Numbered from the stretch's first letter, positions 1 to 10,109 are shown. The stretch: 64,000 nt of DNA from Sulfuriferula thiophila (GCF_003864975.1 NZ_BHGL01000002.1:1-64000); one strand, 5' to 3'. The notes: generated by a model not told the origin, from the sequence alone. Made by a program: numbers and translations.

Positions 1-26
1 ATGTGAAAGTAGGTCATCGTCAGACA
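1..26 (+). rRNA. rrf: 5S ribosomal RNA, 3' end only
   Basis: The first bases match the conserved 3' end of bacterial 5S rRNA (GTGAAAGTAGGTCATCGTCA), the part that closes the last helix. The 5' part lies outside the window, so an rRNA operon runs into the left edge on the + strand. The exact 3' end is estimated from base pairing expected with the missing 5' end. Confidence 0.8.
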
Positions 27-36
27 CCCCATTCTA

Positions 37-70
37 AAAACCCCCGTAGCTTACGCTCCGGGGGTTTTTT
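37..70 (+). terminator. Rho-independent terminator of the rRNA operon
   Basis: CCCCCG at 41-46 pairs with CGGGGG at 59-64, with an inner AGC/GCT stem and a TTAC loop, followed by six T at 65-70. It directly follows the 5S rRNA end. Confidence 0.85.
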
Positions 71-72
71 AT

Positions 73-414
73 TGCTTGTTTAAAATGAATTTCGTTGCAG
101 GATGGTGATTTTAAGTAATTTAAGCGGCCTGTTTTGTCCATCAGCGTCTAATTGTTTCCATGAATCAGTACGTGTTTTACAGTGGTAAATTTCAAAAAAT
201 TGCTTACAACGTAAGCATTCTCTGAGTTTTTACAGCACGCTGATTCTGTCATAAAGTGGAAAATTTGCGTGCTGTTTGACACCACTCAGCCTTGTCAGCA
301 TCCATCCGCGCGTCACCCCTACAGTGGGGGTTGGGGAACTGTTGCCTGAAAATCGAAATAAATATAATTAAGGCGATAACATCAGACAGCCGACGGCTTC
401 TGAAAAGTTCAGGT
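73..414. other. Gap without recognised gene
   Basis: I see no convincing coding sequence on either strand. A short CCCC/GGGG hairpin lies near 317-333, downstream of the DUF2173 remnant, but it has no T-run. Confidence 0.5.
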
Positions 415-633
415 TCATTCTGATAATGTGTATAACGTATTAATGGTTTTATTTAAAGCGGCATTATCGTTTTTGATGAAGCATGCGACATTCGCGATTG
501 TGCAGATAGTAAGATCGCCGCCGATCATCATCCAGCCGCGCGGCGCCCAGCCGGTTTGTTCCGAGAGGGCCGTTAGAAGATCAGAGTTTAAGTAACTGAT
601 GCGATTATTGGCGAAACAGAACGTAGCAGCCAT
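415..633 (-). pseudogene. DUF2173-family gene remnant, 5' end lost at an IS256-type element
   Basis: The remaining 72 residues align with the C-terminal two thirds of the two DUF2173-like proteins just upstream on the same strand. Shared features with the 1980-2318 protein are an AA..C.AN..I.Y pattern and a later GW/GF-P-R/E-G stretch. With the 2329-2685 protein it shares GW.M.G followed by KN.N...NK. About 40 N-terminal residues typical of the family are missing. The reading frame stays open from 633 straight into the IS end at 647, which shows the truncation point. The missing 5' part is not present on the far side of the IS. The apparent ATG at 633 is therefore probably internal, and the remnant is unlikely to make a functional protein. 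Confidence 0.7.
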
Positions 634-646
634 ATCGGTAAATATC

Positions 647-676
647 GAGGCTGTAAATAACTCTGTGTAAACACCG
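647..676 (+). repeat. IS256-type terminal inverted repeat, left copy
   Basis: It begins GAGGCTGTAAATAACT and matches the reverse complement of 1935-1964 at most positions. It borders the truncated DUF2173 gene. Confidence 0.85.
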
Positions 677-679
677 TTT

Positions 680-1888
680 TTAAATATGCCCTTTCAGGCG
701 GTCTTCAAAAGCAATCATAAACCGAGTCATGGCATGACGCCAATTTTGTATGGGCATGGTCCATTTTTTAGCGGCAGCCTGGATGGCTAAATAAATCACT
801 TTCCGCACCGAGTCATCAGTGGGGAATACCTTACGCTTTTTAATGGCATGGCGAATCACGCTGTTGAGTGACTCAATGGCATTGGTGGTATAAATTGCCT
901 TGCGTATGTCATTCGGATAGGCAAAGAAAGTGTTGAGGTTGTGCCAGTGGCTACGCCATGATTTGCTGATTTGCGGGTACTGCTCATCCCATTGTTCGGC
1001 AAATTTATCCAGTGCTTGCAGCCCAAGTTCTTCGGTGCTGGCCTGGTAAACCGTCTTCAAGTCTGTGGTGACCGCCTTGTAATCTTTCCATGAAACATAC
1101 TTGAGTGAGTTACGTACCATATGCACAATGCAGAGCGGGATCTGCGTTTGTGGAAATACGCTATTGATGGCATCTGGAAAGCCTTTTAAGCCATCTACGC
1201 AGGCGATCAGGATGTCCTGCACGCCACGGTTCTGCAATTCGGTCAGCACGCCTAGCCAGAACTTGGCACCTTCATTCTCAGCGATCCACATACCCAATAA
1301 TTCCTTGTGCCCTTCCAGATTGATGCCTAGCGCCAGAAAGATGGCTTTGTTGATGACACTGTTATCCTGGCGTACCTTGGTGACGATGCAGTCCAGATAG
1401 ACGATGGGGTAGATTGCATCCAGCGGGCGGCTCTGCCACTCAATAACCCGCTCCTTGACCGCATCAGTGACCTTGGAAATGAGGACAGGTGAAACATCAG
1501 CGTCGTACATTTCCTTGAAGGTGTCAGCAATTTCCCGTGTGGTCATGCCTTTGGCGTAGAGGCTGAGTATCTGATCATCCATCTGGGTGAGGCGGGTTTG
1601 TTGCTTCTTGACAAGCTGAGGTTCAAAGCTACCTTCACGATCACGCGGGGTAGCAATCTCGACTTCGCCATATTGGCTTTTTAAGGTCTTGGGGGAGTAA
1701 CCATTACGCGCATTGCCTGTGGGCTTGGGTTGGTGTTTGTCATAACCTAGATGCTCGCTTAATTCGGCACTTAAAGTCGTTTCTATGGCTGTCTTGAGCA
1801 GCTGTTGCATCACCGTGCTCAGGTCTTGCTCGGTTTTGACGTGCTTGGACAATTCTGCCGTTAAGGCTTTTATTTGCGTTAAATCCAT
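680..1888 (-). CDS. IS256-family transposase (mutator type)
   Basis: A DDE transposase of about 402 residues that would cut and join the ends of its own element. The N-terminal third holds the NARNGYSPK-type segment and a TPRDREGSFEPQLV motif characteristic of the IS256/Mutator family. The catalytic acidic residues are visible as YLDCIV, CVDGLKGFPDAI and NAIESLNS. The C-terminus is complete and lies close to the left inverted repeat. I chose ATG at 1888 because an AAAGGA ribosome-binding site precedes it at about 11 bases; an in-frame ATG at 1900 is almost on top of that site. No frameshift is visible, so the element may still be mobile. Its neighbours are DUF2173 genes, one of which it interrupts. 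Confidence 0.92.
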   Translation of the reverse strand: MDLTQIKALTAELSKHVKTEQDLSTVMQQLLKTAIETTLSAELSEHLGYDKHQPKPTGNARNGYSPKTLKSQYGEVEIATPRDREGSFEPQLVKKQQTRLTQMDDQILSLYAKGMTTREIADTFKEMYDADVSPVLISKVTDAVKERVIEWQSRPLDAIYPIVYLDCIVTKVRQDNSVINKAIFLALGINLEGHKELLGMWIAENEGAKFWLGVLTELQNRGVQDILIACVDGLKGFPDAINSVFPQTQIPLCIVHMVRNSLKYVSWKDYKAVTTDLKTVYQASTEELGLQALDKFAEQWDEQYPQISKSWRSHWHNLNTFFAYPNDIRKAIYTTNAIESLNSVIRHAIKKRKVFPTDDSVRKVIYLAIQAAAKKWTMPIQNWRHAMTRFMIAFEDRLKGHI

Positions 1889-1934
1889 TGCTATACCCAT
1901 CCTTTAATTTACCCCGTTAAGGGTAGTTAGAAAT

Positions 1935-1964
1935 TGGTATTTACACAATCTGATTTACAGCCTC
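1935..1964 (-). repeat. IS256-type terminal inverted repeat, right copy
   Basis: The reverse complement begins GAGGCTGTAAATCAGATTG and pairs with the left end at 647-676. It ends 15 bp before the stop codon of the next DUF2173 gene. Confidence 0.85.
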
Positions 1965-1979
1965 CAATTGTGTCATGGT

Positions 1980-2318
1980 TTAGCCCTCTACATGGGCGTT
2001 GAAGAGACGGAAAGCCTGATCGTAATCAAAATCGATGCTTTGTCCGATAACTGCTTTATTGGCCACACTCATCATTACGTGATCCAGACCCATAAAGGCA
2101 AAACCTCGCTCGGGCAAAAAGCCTTGCTGGCCTGTTTGCTTGAACCAACCAGTAGCCTGCATCCTGTAAATCGCCATGTTCGCGGCGCACATTTGAGCGG
2201 CAGTCTCGGCAAAACTGCGTTCCAGCGTCCCACGCATGTCGCCCAGCTCACCCTTATCAGTGAACTCAATGGCTCCTTGTACTCCGGCTATAGACATGAG
2301 TTGATCTAGTGTTGGCAT
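1980..2318 (-). CDS. DUF2173 family protein (roadblock/LC7-like fold predicted)
   Basis: A small soluble protein of 112 residues with no signal peptide. Its pattern, starting MPTLDQLMSIAGVQGAIEF and followed by AAQMCAANMAIY and a GF.FMGLDHVMMSV strand, is that of the DUF2173 family, best known from sulfur- and iron-oxidising Proteobacteria. The function is not established; a roadblock-like regulatory fold is my inference. AGGAGTG lies five bases before the ATG. It follows the 2329-2685 paralogue by only 10 bp, so the two are co-transcribed. The operon once continued into a third paralogue, now a remnant beyond the IS256 element. Confidence 0.7.
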   Translation of the reverse strand: MPTLDQLMSIAGVQGAIEFTDKGELGDMRGTLERSFAETAAQMCAANMAIYRMQATGWFKQTGQQGFLPERGFAFMGLDHVMMSVANKAVIGQSIDFDYDQAFRLFNAHVEG

Positions 2319-2328
2319 AATGACACTC

Positions 2329-2685
2329 CTATTTTTGTCTGACTTCTACAGTATCAAGCGCTTCTTTCATGACCGAAACAAGCTTGTTGAATGAAGTATT
2401 TTGATTTTTTACTACGCACATGCTTTCACCAACGGTGACTACGCTGATTTCGTTTCCCCACATTATCCAGCCTATGTAATTTTCCCAGTCGTGTTTGCCT
2501 GATATGCGGCTAAGCAGTAATCCTTGTTTTTCCATGATTTGCGTAGTTACCGAGCACAAGGCTGCTATTTTGCTGCCCTCATCGGACGAAAATGGCCCCT
2601 CCATTTCTCGCAATAAATATTTGCGAGAATAAAGACCGGCGGCGATGACGCCCGGTTGCTCTAATAAATCGGATGAATGACTCAT
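2329..2685 (-). CDS. DUF2173-like small protein, first gene of the operon
   Basis: A 118-residue soluble protein related to its downstream neighbour and to the 415-633 remnant. Common positions include an N-terminal L.E.PGV.AAG stretch, a GWIMWGNEISVV strand and a C-terminal KN.N..FNK helix. No catalytic motif is visible, and the function is unknown. AAGGAG is well placed before the ATG at 2685. Divergent paralogues in tandem suggest subunits of a hetero-oligomer, which is an inference. The family assignment is weaker than for the downstream gene. Confidence 0.6.
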   Translation of the reverse strand: MSHSSDLLEQPGVIAAGLYSRKYLLREMEGPFSSDEGSKIAALCSVTTQIMEKQGLLLSRISGKHDWENYIGWIMWGNEISVVTVGESMCVVKNQNTSFNKLVSVMKEALDTVEVRQK

Positions 2686-3064
2686 GGGTGCTCCTTGGAA
2701 ACTTAAATTGTCGCTCTTTAAAAAACTACTGATATGCAGGTAACAGGTAGGATATTATTTGGGATTAACTGAATGTTCTGTACGGTAACGCACTAACGTT
2801 ATAGCCGACCTGAATTATTTGCAAAGTTTTTAAGGTGGCGTTGGAAGGTAATTCATTGTTTGATACCAAGGGCAAATCAAACTGGCGGTATGGTTAACAG
2901 GGGGGGCTATGGCGGTGTCGTTTTTATGTCAGCTAAGCGGTGATGCCTGGTGATTCTGCAGAATTTACATTCGTAGCTTTTGGAATGACCAACCAAATTT
3001 TATACTCATGTTATTGAATAAATCCGGTTGAAAACTGGCTACTTATAAGAAATGGCTAGATGTG
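2686..3064. other. Intergenic stretch between the tRNA operon and the DUF2173 operon
   Basis: About 380 bp with no convincing gene. It must hold the promoter of the DUF2173 operon (minus strand), but I could not identify clear -35/-10 boxes. Confidence 0.5.
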
Positions 3065-3092
3065 AAAAAGGCCTGCATTTCTGCAAGCCTTT
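3065..3092 (-). terminator. Terminator of the tRNA operon
   Basis: On the minus strand AAAGGC-TTGCA, a GAAA loop and TGCAG-GCC form a hairpin that runs into five T (the A-run at 3065-3069). It lies eight bases past the tRNA-His CCA end. Confidence 0.75.
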
Positions 3093-3099
3093 GATTGTT

Positions 3100-3176
3100 T
3101 GGGGTGAATGATGGGGCTCGAACCCACGACAACCGGAATCACAATCCGGGGCTCTACCAACTGAGCTACATCCACC
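3100..3176 (-). tRNA. tRNA-His (anticodon GTG)
   Basis: The cloverleaf reads GGTGGATGTAGCTCAGTTGG at the 5' end, with anticodon GTG in the TTGTGAT loop and a GGTTCGAGCC T-arm. The extra G(-1) and discriminator C typical of tRNA-His are present, and CCA is encoded. It is the last gene of the Pro-Arg-His operon. Confidence 0.95.
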
Positions 3177-3192
3177 GTTGAAACTGGAAACT

Positions 3193-3269
3193 TGGCCTGC
3201 CCGACAGGAATCGAACCTGTAACCCCCAGCTTAGAAGGCTGGTGCTCTATCCGGTTGAGCTACGGGCAG
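3193..3269 (-). tRNA. tRNA-Arg (anticodon TCT)
   Basis: A 77-nt cloverleaf with acceptor CTGCCCG/CGGGCAG, anticodon TCT in loop TTCTAAG, a GGTTCGATTCC T-arm and an encoded CCA. It is the middle gene of the operon and reads AGA codons. Confidence 0.95.
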
Positions 3270-3355
3270 CTCATAAACCGGCACCATGACCGCCTTGCAG
3301 ATGAAGGAACTACTTCTTTATTGTGTCCAAGCATGCTTGCTTTTACAAGAAAACT

Positions 3356-3432
3356 TGGTCGGGGCGGAGAGATTCGAACTCCCGACATCCTGGTCCCAAA
3401 CCAGGCGCGCTACCAGACTACGCTACGCCCCG
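3356..3432 (-). tRNA. tRNA-Pro (anticodon TGG)
   Basis: A 77-nt cloverleaf with acceptor CGGGGCG/CGCCCCG, anticodon TGG in loop TTTGGGA and an encoded CCA. It is the first gene of the operon, starting about 10 bp after the -10 box. Confidence 0.95.
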
Positions 3433-3442
3433 AAAGACCGAA

Positions 3443-3471
3443 ACTATACGCGGGATATGATATTTCGTCAA
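3443..3471 (-). promoter_or_regulatory. Sigma-70 promoter of the tRNA operon
   Basis: TTGACG (3471-3466) and TATAGT (3448-3443) are separated by exactly 17 bp on the minus strand. Transcription should start near 3436, a few bases before tRNA-Pro. Confidence 0.8.
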
Positions 3472-3539
3472 CACCCATCTTGAATGTTAGTAGGTAAAAA
3501 TGAGATGATTGCATCTTTAATCTAAGCGCCTTGCCAACT

Positions 3540-4403
3540 ATGTCAGCTCAACTCCTTGATGGAAAAAGTTTATCTGAAAAAATCATTGCAGGTATCCAGT
3601 CTCAGGTCACTAAACGGGATGTAGCTGGATTGGCTATTCCTGCTCTTGCAGTGATCCTGGTGGGTAGCGATCCCGCCTCAAGTATTTATGTTCGTAATAA
3701 ACGTAACGCTTGTATCAAGGCTGGTGTCCGTTCTATTTCTTATGATTTGCCTGCTACAACTACACAAGCTGATTTATTGGCATTGATCGATGAGCTGAAT
3801 AGAGAAGTTGGCGTGCATGGTATTTTGGTGCAAATGCCTTTGCCGGCCCAGATTGATCCTGAGACGGTGATCGAGCGTATTCATCCAGACAAGGACGTTG
3901 ATGGCTTTCATCCATACAACATTGGCAGGCTGGCTGTACGTATGCCTACGTTGCGCTCCTGTACGCCTTATGGGGTGATGCGCCTGCTGGCATTGGCGCA
4001 CGACGACCTGAAGGGCCTTAACGCGGTTGTGGTGGGGTCTTCCAACCATGTTGGCCGGCCTATGGGGTTGGAATTGCTGCTGGCGGGTTGTACAGTGACA
4101 ACCTGTCACCGTTTTACTAAAAACTTGGCTGAGTTTGTAGGTCAGGCAGATATTCTGGTGGTTGCGGTAGGTCGTGCTGAATTAGTTAAGGGTGCATGGA
4201 TCAAGCCCGGTGCTACGGTCATCGACGTGGGTATCAACCGTCTTGATGATGGTAGTTTGTGTGGGGACGTGGAATTTGCTCCTGCTGCTGAGCGTGCCGC
4301 ATGGATTACGCCGGTTCCGGGTGGCGTTGGGCCAATGACGGTGGCTATGCTCTTGGAGAATACACTGCAGGCTGCGCAGGCGGCAGATAAGCGGATGGCC
4401 TGA
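3540..4403 (+). CDS. folD: Bifunctional methylenetetrahydrofolate dehydrogenase / methenyltetrahydrofolate cyclohydrolase FolD
   Basis: A cytoplasmic enzyme that oxidises 5,10-methylene-THF with NADP+ and hydrolyses the product to 10-formyl-THF, feeding purine and formyl-Met synthesis. The 287 residues match the family length. Visible motifs are [13 protein letters not shown] with the catalytic lysine, [26 protein letters not shown], the nucleotide-binding [11 protein letters not shown] and the C-terminal [17 protein letters not shown] chose ATG at 3540 over the in-frame TTG nine bases earlier because it gives the usual MSAQLLDGK start; the ribosome-binding site is weak. It converges with trhP, with a hairpin between them. 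Confidence 0.95.
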   Translation: MSAQLLDGKSLSEKIIAGIQSQVTKRDVAGLAIPALAVILVGSDPASSIYVRNKRNACIKAGVRSISYDLPATTTQADLLALIDELNREVGVHGILVQMPLPAQIDPETVIERIHPDKDVDGFHPYNIGRLAVRMPTLRSCTPYGVMRLLALAHDDLKGLNAVVVGSSNHVGRPMGLELLLAGCTVTTCHRFTKNLAEFVGQADILVVAVGRAELVKGAWIKPGATVIDVGINRLDDGSLCGDVEFAPAAERAAWITPVPGGVGPMTVAMLLENTLQAAQAADKRMA

Positions 4404-4406
4404 ATT

Positions 4407-4430
4407 CCCAAGTGGTGAAAGCCACTTGGG
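4407..4430. terminator. Hairpin between convergent folD and trhP
   Basis: A perfect 9-bp stem, CCCAAGTGG/CCACTTGGG, with loop TGAAAG, sits between the two stop codons. The T-run is short on both strands, so it may act weakly in both directions. Confidence 0.6.
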
Positions 4431-4439
4431 TTTGCAGTA

Positions 4440-5795
4440 TCAGGCTGGCAGGAAGCGTGTAATCAACGCTTTTTCCAGATTGGCTTCCATCGGGATTTTA
4501 ACGAAGTGGCCACTGCCGGGTGCTTCTTGTATGGCTTCTCCCCGTTTGTTGAATATTTGGGCTAGTTCTATTATGCGATTGCCGGATGGATGGATGATTT
4601 CCAGGCGGTCGCCGACTACAAATTTATTCTTAACTGCGATATCAGCCAAGCCTGTCTTGGCATCGTAGCCGGTTACATCGCCTACATACTGACTGCGGTC
4701 GCTCTCCGAGTGGCCGCGCATGTAGTTCTGATATTCCTGAGTATGATGACGTTCGTAGAAACCATCGGTGTAGCCGCGGTTGGCGAGACTTTCCAGGTCA
4801 GACAGCAATGATGGGTCGAACGGGCGGCCCGCTACGGCATCGTCAATTGCTTTGCGGTACACCTGAGCGGTGCGAGCAACATAATAGGCTGATTTGGTAC
4901 GGCCTTCGATTTTGAGCGAATCTACGCCGATTTTGACCAGTCGTTCGATGTGTTCTACCGCACGCAGGTCTTTGGAATTCATGATGTAGGTGCCATGATC
5001 ATCTTCGATGATGGGCATCATCACGCCGGGACGGTCGCGTTCCTCAATCAGATACACTTTATCGGCCAGTGGGTGGCGCTGTTGATCACCGCAATCGGCA
5101 AAGCTGGGCTGTTCCATGGCAGCACGGAAATCGAGATCGATTTTCTGCACATCGCCGGTAGCGTCTTCGTCAGTGTCGTGTACCTTGTAATCCCAGCGGC
5201 AGGAGTTGGTGCATGTGCCCTGGTTGGGATCGCGATGGTTGAAGTAGCCCGACAGCAGGCAGCGCCCGGAATAGGCGATGCACAGCGCGCCATGGACAAA
5301 AACCTCCAGTTCCATTTCCGGACACTGCTGCTTGATTTCCTCGATTTCATCGAACGAAAGCTCACGCGACAGGATGACGCGGGTCAGGCCCAGTGACTGC
5401 CAGAATTTTACTGTGGCATAGTTTACCGTGTTGGCCTGTACCGAAAGGTGCACCGGAATCTCCGGCCATTTTTCCCGCACCATCATGATCAGGCCGGGAT
5501 CTGCCATGATCAGCGCATCCGGCTTCATGGCGATAATCGGTGTCATATCTGCCATGTAAGTCTTGATTTTCGCATTGTGCGGCATCAGGTTACTGGCGAC
5601 GAAGAATTTCTTGCCCATGGCATGTGCTTCACGTATGCCTGTGTCCAGTTGCTCTAACTGGAATTCGTTGTTACGAGCACGCAGCGAATAGCGTGGCTGG
5701 CCGGCATAGACTGCATCTGCACCGAACTGGAATGCATAACGCATTTTTTCCAGTGTGCCGGCGGGGGCAAGAAGTTCAGGGGTTGTCATAGTCAT
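4440..5795 (-). CDS. trhP: Peptidase U32-family tRNA hydroxylation protein TrhP (YegQ)
   Basis: It closely resembles E. coli YegQ/TrhP along its whole 451 residues. TrhP is needed for prephenate-dependent 5-hydroxyuridine formation at position 34 of tRNAs. Visible hallmarks are PELLAPAGTLEKMRYAFQFG at the N-terminus, HLSVQANTVNYATVKFW, the U32 signature around EVFVHGALCIAYSGRCLLSG, the cysteine-rich GTCTNSCRW (with the earlier cysteines probably an Fe-S site) and GTYIMNSKDLRA. Two ATGs, 5795 and 5789, are possible; the upstream ribosome-binding site is weak. The prephenate link fits the aromatic block at 53-61 kb only in function, not in position. Confidence 0.92.
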   Translation of the reverse strand: MTMTTPELLAPAGTLEKMRYAFQFGADAVYAGQPRYSLRARNNEFQLEQLDTGIREAHAMGKKFFVASNLMPHNAKIKTYMADMTPIIAMKPDALIMADPGLIMMVREKWPEIPVHLSVQANTVNYATVKFWQSLGLTRVILSRELSFDEIEEIKQQCPEMELEVFVHGALCIAYSGRCLLSGYFNHRDPNQGTCTNSCRWDYKVHDTDEDATGDVQKIDLDFRAAMEQPSFADCGDQQRHPLADKVYLIEERDRPGVMMPIIEDDHGTYIMNSKDLRAVEHIERLVKIGVDSLKIEGRTKSAYYVARTAQVYRKAIDDAVAGRPFDPSLLSDLESLANRGYTDGFYERHHTQEYQNYMRGHSESDRSQYVGDVTGYDAKTGLADIAVKNKFVVGDRLEIIHPSGNRIIELAQIFNKRGEAIQEAPGSGHFVKIPMEANLEKALITRFLPA

Positions 5796-5830
5796 AACCT
5801 ATTTCGATAAAGCGTAAGGGGTAAAACCAA

Positions 5831-5854
5831 AAAAGCACCAGTAACGGTGCTTTT
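5831..5854 (-). terminator. Rho-independent terminator of purB
   Basis: AAAAGCACC (5831-5839) pairs perfectly with GGTGCTTTT (5846-5854). On the minus strand the stem ends in a run of six T, right after the purB stop. Confidence 0.85.
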
Positions 5855-5875
5855 CTGACTGCTGCACGGTAATGC

Positions 5876-7381
<1,506 letters not shown>

Positions 7382-7386
7382 TTAAT

Positions 7387-9189
7387 ATGCCTACTGCATT
7401 ATCCATACTCAACAGTGTCTTCGGCTATCCGGCCTTTCGAGGCCGTCAGGCAGAGGTAGTGACGCACGTTGCCGGTGGCGGCGATGCGCTGGTACTGATG
7501 CCGACGGGTGGGGGCAAGTCGCTGTGCTATCAGATTCCCGCATTGTTGCGGGCTGGTACCGGGGTGGTGGTGTCGCCACTGATTGCGTTGATGCACGATC
7601 AGGTAGCCGCATTGCGCGAAGCCGGAGTGCGGGCAGCCTATCTCAATTCGGCACTGTCTGCGAGTGAAGCCAGCGAGGTGGAACGGGCCTTCGTGCGTGG
7701 CGAATGGGATTTGCTGTATGTCGCGCCGGAGCGCCTGGTCACGGCGCGCTTTATGGCGCTGCTGGAGCGCACCGAGATTGCCTTGTTTGCAATTGATGAA
7801 GCGCATTGCGTCTCGCAGTGGGGGCATGATTTCCGCCCTGAATATATCGCGCTGTCGGTTTTGCATGAACGCTTCCCTGATGTGCCGCGTATTGCACTGA
7901 CCGCAACGGCTGATGCGCAGACCCGTGCCGAGATCGTGGCACGTCTGCAACTGGAAGAGGCACAGCAATTCGTCTCCAGCTTCGACCGGCCGAATATTCG
8001 TTATCAGATTGTGGAAAAAAACGACCCGCGCAAACAGTTGCTGGCATTCATACGCGAAGAACATGCGCAGGATGCCGGCATTGTGTATTGTCTGTCGCGG
8101 CGCAAGGTGGAAGAAACAGCGCAGTGGCTGGAGAAACAGGGCATACGTGCCATGGCCTACCACGCCGGTATGGAAGTTGCCACGCGGCAGCGCCATCAGG
8201 ATGCGTTCTTGCGTGAAGATGGCATCGTCATGGTGGCCACCATTGCTTTCGGCATGGGCATCGACAAGCCGGATGTGCGATTCGTCGCGCATCTGGATTT
8301 GCCTAAAAGCATAGAAGGCTATTATCAGGAAACTGGTCGTGCTGGTCGTGATGGAACGCCGGCGGATGCGTGGATGGCGTATGGGCTGAATGACGTGGTA
8401 CAGCAGCGGCGCATGATAGAGAGTGGCGAAGCTGACCCGCAGTTCAAGCGCGTGGCGCAGACCAAGCTGGATGCGCTGCTGGCGCTGTGCGAAGCGACCC
8501 GTTGCCGGCGAGTACGGTTACTCAATTATTTTGGCGAAGAAGCCGAAGCCTGTGGCAATTGCGATGTGTGTCTGTCGCCGCCGGCGACCTGGGATGGCAC
8601 GGTGGCTGCGCAAAAAGCCCTGTCCGCCGTTTATCGTACTGGAGGCCGCTTTGGCGCCGGACATGTGATTGACGTATTGCTGGGTCGGGATACCGAAAAA
8701 GTGCAGCAATGGGGACACCAGCAGCTGAGCGTGTTTGGCATTGGCGCGGAGATGGATGAGAAAGGTTGGCGTGCGGTGTTGCGGCAACTGATGGCGCATG
8801 GCTATCTTAGCGTCGATCATGATGCGTTTGGCGCGCTGGTATTGACACAGCATAGCCGCGCGGTGCTTAAAGGCGAGACTCAAGTATGGATGCGTAAGGA
8901 TCTGGGCATCAAACCGGCCAAGCGACAATCCAGCCGGCCTCTGGCTGCGCCGCAGAATGCTGCCGATGATCAGCTGTTTGAGAAGTTGCGTGTATGGCGG
9001 CAGTCAGCTGCGCGGGAACATAATGTGCCTGCCTATGTCATTTTCCATGACGCTACTCTCGCCCAGGTCGCGCAGTTGCGCCCGGGGACGCTGGCTGAAC
9101 TGGGGGAGATTTCCGGCATCGGCGCACGCAAACTGGAGGCCTACGGCGCAGCGATGCTGGCGGTAGTGAACGCCGCGGCTCAAGGGTAA
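7387..9189 (+). CDS. recQ: ATP-dependent DNA helicase RecQ
   Basis: A 3'-5' DNA helicase acting in recombination and fork repair. The 600 residues contain the complete domain set. Walker A is PTGGGKS (lysine 44), motif II is IDEAHCVSQWGHDFRPEY, and the C-terminal helicase motifs include ATIAFGMGIDKPDVRFV and QETGRAGRDG. The RQC zinc knuckle uses C in CEATRC, then CGNCDVC. A winged helix follows, and the last ~80 residues form an HRDC domain ending LAELGEISGIGARKLEAYG. The gene has no co-directional partner close upstream; the DUF1456 gene follows by 48 bp. Confidence 0.96.
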   Translation: MPTALSILNSVFGYPAFRGRQAEVVTHVAGGGDALVLMPTGGGKSLCYQIPALLRAGTGVVVSPLIALMHDQVAALREAGVRAAYLNSALSASEASEVERAFVRGEWDLLYVAPERLVTARFMALLERTEIALFAIDEAHCVSQWGHDFRPEYIALSVLHERFPDVPRIALTATADAQTRAEIVARLQLEEAQQFVSSFDRPNIRYQIVEKNDPRKQLLAFIREEHAQDAGIVYCLSRRKVEETAQWLEKQGIRAMAYHAGMEVATRQRHQDAFLREDGIVMVATIAFGMGIDKPDVRFVAHLDLPKSIEGYYQETGRAGRDGTPADAWMAYGLNDVVQQRRMIESGEADPQFKRVAQTKLDALLALCEATRCRRVRLLNYFGEEAEACGNCDVCLSPPATWDGTVAAQKALSAVYRTGGRFGAGHVIDVLLGRDTEKVQQWGHQQLSVFGIGAEMDEKGWRAVLRQLMAHGYLSVDHDAFGALVLTQHSRAVLKGETQVWMRKDLGIKPAKRQSSRPLAAPQNAADDQLFEKLRVWRQSAAREHNVPAYVIFHDATLAQVAQLRPGTLAELGEISGIGARKLEAYGAAMLAVVNAAAQG

Positions 9190-9237
9190 AGCGCGTGCTA
9201 TGATAAGACATTGATTGATAGTGATGAGAGTTCTATA

Positions 9238-9696
9238 GTGGAAAATAATAACGATGTATTGCGCAGTATTCGCTACGCGCTGGATTTGCCAGATGCGGCT
9301 ATCGGTGAGATGGTCCGGCTGGCAGGTGGCGAAGTTGCGGCGGATCTGATCCCCGCATTGCTGAAAAAGGAAGACGAAGCCGGCTTTGTCGAGTGTGACG
9401 ATGAATTGCTGGTGGCTTTTCTGGATGGCTTAATTATCACCAGACGTGGCCCGAGTGATACCCCTCCGGCACCGATCAAACGGTTAACCAATAACATCAT
9501 CCTGAAAAAAATCCGCATTGCTTTCGAATTGAAAGAAGACGATCTGCATGACATTATCAAACTGGCCGGATTCCAGATATCCAAGCCGGAGTTGAGTGCG
9601 GTATTCAGAAACCCGGACAGCAAAAACTACCGGGTGTGCGGCGATCAGCTACTCCGCTATTTTCTGAAAGGCTTGAGCCAGCGCTTGCGTGGCTAA
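9238..9696 (+). CDS. DUF1456 family protein (YehS-like)
   Basis: About 152 residues made of two tandem copies of the DUF1456 helical module. Each copy has the pattern N.(V/I)L(R/K).IR.A..L, then a KKEDE.GF or P.SKNYR segment, then LL..FL.GL. E. coli YehS has the same layout and length; its function is unknown. GTG at 9238 preceded by GATGAGAG gives the conserved start ([14 protein letters not shown]). A TTG at 9211 is also in frame but less likely. The gene sits five bases before the VF530 gene, so the two are probably co-transcribed. Confidence 0.82.
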   Translation: MENNNDVLRSIRYALDLPDAAIGEMVRLAGGEVAADLIPALLKKEDEAGFVECDDELLVAFLDGLIITRRGPSDTPPAPIKRLTNNIILKKIRIAFELKEDDLHDIIKLAGFQISKPELSAVFRNPDSKNYRVCGDQLLRYFLKGLSQRLRG

Positions 9697-9700
9697 ACCC

Positions 9701-9940
9701 ATGGCAACACATACTTCATCCGATCCATTGCACGGGATCACGCTGGAACAAATATTGACCAGACTGGTTGATTATTATGGCTGGGAGACCATGGCGCAAC
9801 ACGTTAATATCCGCTGCTTTACCCATGATCCAAGTATCAAATCCAGCTTGCAGTTCCTGAGAAGAACACCGTGGGCACGCGCCAAGGTTGAAGCGCTGTA
9901 TGTAATAACAGCACCTAAATTAGCTAATAATCAACGGTGA
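9701..9940 (+). CDS. VF530 family DNA-binding protein
   Basis: A small protein of 79 residues with the family pattern [26 protein letters not shown]-like [15 protein letters not shown] and [16 protein letters not shown]. The family was structurally described from Vibrio fischeri VF530 and is thought to bind DNA; its cellular role is unknown. ATG at 9701 is chosen; GTG at 9689 would overlap the previous gene by eight bases. Neither has a strong ribosome-binding site, which suggests translational coupling to the DUF1456 gene. Confidence 0.85.
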   Translation: MATHTSSDPLHGITLEQILTRLVDYYGWETMAQHVNIRCFTHDPSIKSSLQFLRRTPWARAKVEALYVITAPKLANNQR

Positions 9941-10109
9941 CGGTGGATGAAGAATACGTGGCGGGTATTCACAGAAATTAATAATTCGGTTTGATCTCCG
10001 ATGAAGATGGTCTTTTATAATTTGCAATGTGGTGACAATGATGATTCTGGCTGAATGACGCTACGTTTCTTTGTTGGCGCATAGTCAATACTAATGAAAG
10101 CAAACAATC

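Larger units (their letters stand above)
647..1964 (-). mobile_element. IS256-family insertion sequence, complete, 1318 bp
   Basis: Terminal inverted repeats of about 30 bp bound a single intact transposase gene. The ends at 647-676 and 1935-1964 both begin GAGGCTGTAAAT/A and continue with TGTGTAAA.ACC. The size fits the IS256 family (about 1.3-1.5 kb). IS256 elements normally create 8-9 bp target duplications, but the flanks (AAATATC on the left, CAATTGTG on the right) do not match, which suggests a deletion or recombination after insertion. Confidence 0.88.

Noticed and set aside
1968-2309. Open frame on the + strand opposite the DUF2173 gene
   Set aside because: It is the complement of a recognised gene with a good ribosome-binding site; the product has no family pattern.
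3192-3497. Open frames on the + strand spanning the tRNA-Arg and tRNA-Pro genes
   Set aside because: They read through tRNA genes on the other strand and give the well-known spurious proteins often mis-annotated there.
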